Shown here piece after piece: positions 5,934-6,223 of a stretch of DNA of 6,223 nt (positions are counted from its first letter, which is position 1; each line of letters starts with the position of its first letter). This stretch comes from CAYJAD01 sp964370675 (GTDB taxonomy: Bacteria; Desulfobacterota; Desulfovibrionia; Desulfovibrionales; Desulfovibrionaceae): contig CAYJKC010000075.1 of the NCBI GenBank assembly GCA_964370675.1, forward strand, positions 1-6,223, given 5' to 3'. The notes beneath the pieces are model-generated. The model was not told the DNA's origin, did not search any database, and saw only the letters and a list, made by a program, of their open reading frames with translations. The position numbers and the translations under genes are program-made.

Positions 5934-5963
5934 AAAAAAGCTCCCTGCGAACAAGGAGCTTTA
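5934..5963 (-). terminator. intrinsic terminator reading leftwards
   Basis: An 8-bp perfect stem, AAAGCTCC (5937-5944) with GGAGCTTT (5955-5962), has a 10-nt loop. On the minus strand it runs into six T (5939-5934), so it would end a minus-strand transcript coming from the right, that is from the small ORF at 5971-6129 or beyond. On the plus strand it is followed only by a weak TTATTAT. It also separates that region from the lipoprotein promoter. Confidence 0.7.
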
Positions 5964-5970
5964 TTATAAA

Positions 5971-6129
5971 TTAATTTTTAACATGCACTAACAACGCGGC
6001 GCGGCGCGCTGCTCTCTGTATCCGTAAGGCTCGTTCCTCGCCAACGGCTATACCACTTCGTGGCACCTCTTGGGCAGGTTTTGGGTAGACCGCTTGCCTT
6101 ATGATCTTAACATTAATTAGCTCAAACAT
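5971..6129 (-). CDS. possible small hypothetical protein (52 residues) in a GC-rich block
   Basis: ATG at 6129 opens a 52-codon frame to TAA at 5971, directly ahead of a leftward terminator. The C-terminal half is strongly basic and Ala/Arg-rich (EERALRIQRAARRAALLVH, about 31-49), a possible amphipathic helix. Codons are GC-rich (GCG, CGC, GCC), unlike the AT-rich codons of all other genes here. There is no Shine-Dalgarno before ATG, and the opposite strand is also open through the GC-rich part, so this may be chance coding in a non-coding or structured sequence. I do not recognise it. Confidence 0.25.
   Translation of the reverse strand: MFELINVKIIRQAVYPKPAQEVPRSGIAVGEERALRIQRAARRAALLVHVKN
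5995..6098. other. GC-rich block of unknown origin
   Basis: By hand count this stretch is about 63% G+C, starting with a run of alternating GCG/CGC, in an otherwise AT-rich window. It contains a short hairpin (CCAC-TTC-GTGG). Neither strand gives a recognisable protein. The composition points to transferred DNA. In the 498 gene-free bases from 5726 to 6223, the parts not covered by the promoter, terminator, this block and the right-edge inverted repeat (mainly 5781-5930) show nothing I can name. Confidence 0.5.
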
Positions 6130-6144
6130 GTTGAGATGCAAGGA

Positions 6145-6206
6145 AGTGAGTAATTTTAGGAGGGGAATGGGGTCTTTCCCCCATGACCTGACTAAAATTA
6201 CTCACT
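6145..6206. repeat. perfect 15-bp inverted repeat with nested hairpin
   Basis: AGTGAGTAATTTTAG (6145-6159) is the exact reverse complement of 6192-6206. Inside it a second stem, ATGGGG (6167-6172) with CCCCAT (6179-6184), closes a 6-nt loop, giving a cruciform-like two-level structure. No T-run follows on either strand, so it is not an ordinary terminator. Candidates are a recombination or transfer site, a regulator-binding site, or an RNA structure for a gene starting beyond the window; the sequence alone does not decide. Confidence 0.7.
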
Positions 6207-6223
6207 GACGCAGCAGATTGACA

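Overview
The window is AT-rich DNA, low in G+C except for one block at the right end. Every gene to the right of position 690 lies on the minus strand. A low-GC member of the Desulfovibrionales is my best guess for the host. It rests on a putative lipoprotein resembling a family I remember from Desulfovibrio (DUF4851-like) and on the style of the PAS/hybrid kinase. Both come from memory, and I hold the placement only moderately. The genetic code looks standard: TGG is used for Trp, and stops are TAA, TAG and (in hicA) TGA.

Left part (1-590). The 3' end of a hicA toxin gene overlaps a complete hicB antitoxin gene by ATGA. About 105 bases further on is a 20-nt fragment (512-531) with the geometry of the 3' end of tmRNA: T-loop remainder, 5-nt T-stem strand, 7-nt acceptor strand, A and CCA. 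No ssrA body precedes it, and a good intrinsic terminator follows. This is what the far attachment junction of an element integrated into the 3' end of ssrA would look like. The hicAB pair would then be the last cargo of that element, and the terminator the displaced native ssrA terminator. Two perfect 11-bp direct repeats (432-454) between hicB and the junction are candidate integrase arm sites.

Middle part (691-5725, all minus strand). In transcription order: a putative lipoprotein (5725-4985); a large PAS-PAS-HisKA-HATPase-REC-REC hybrid sensor kinase frame (4928-2523); a FUSC/aromatic-acid-exporter-type membrane protein (2452 or 2464 down to 1280); and a SLOG/DUF1273-type nucleotide-binding-fold protein (1197-691). 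The kinase and FUSC genes are 58-70 bp apart with no terminator and may be co-transcribed.

The most interesting signal is inside the kinase. Its reading frame is uninterrupted for 801 codons except for one in-frame TGA (codon 202) in the second PAS domain. Twelve bases after a U-bearing spacer begins a small hairpin with a bulged U in its 5' arm and a GGUU loop. That architecture and spacing closely resemble the bacterial SECIS element that recodes UGA as selenocysteine. The competing explanation is a recent nonsense mutation.

Right part (5726-6223). A sigma70-like promoter serves the lipoprotein. Further right are an intrinsic terminator reading leftwards, a GC-rich block (about 63% GC over 104 nt) containing a possible 52-codon minus-strand ORF, and a perfect 15-bp inverted repeat with a smaller hairpin inside. 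The base composition differs sharply from the rest and suggests foreign DNA whose nature I cannot name.
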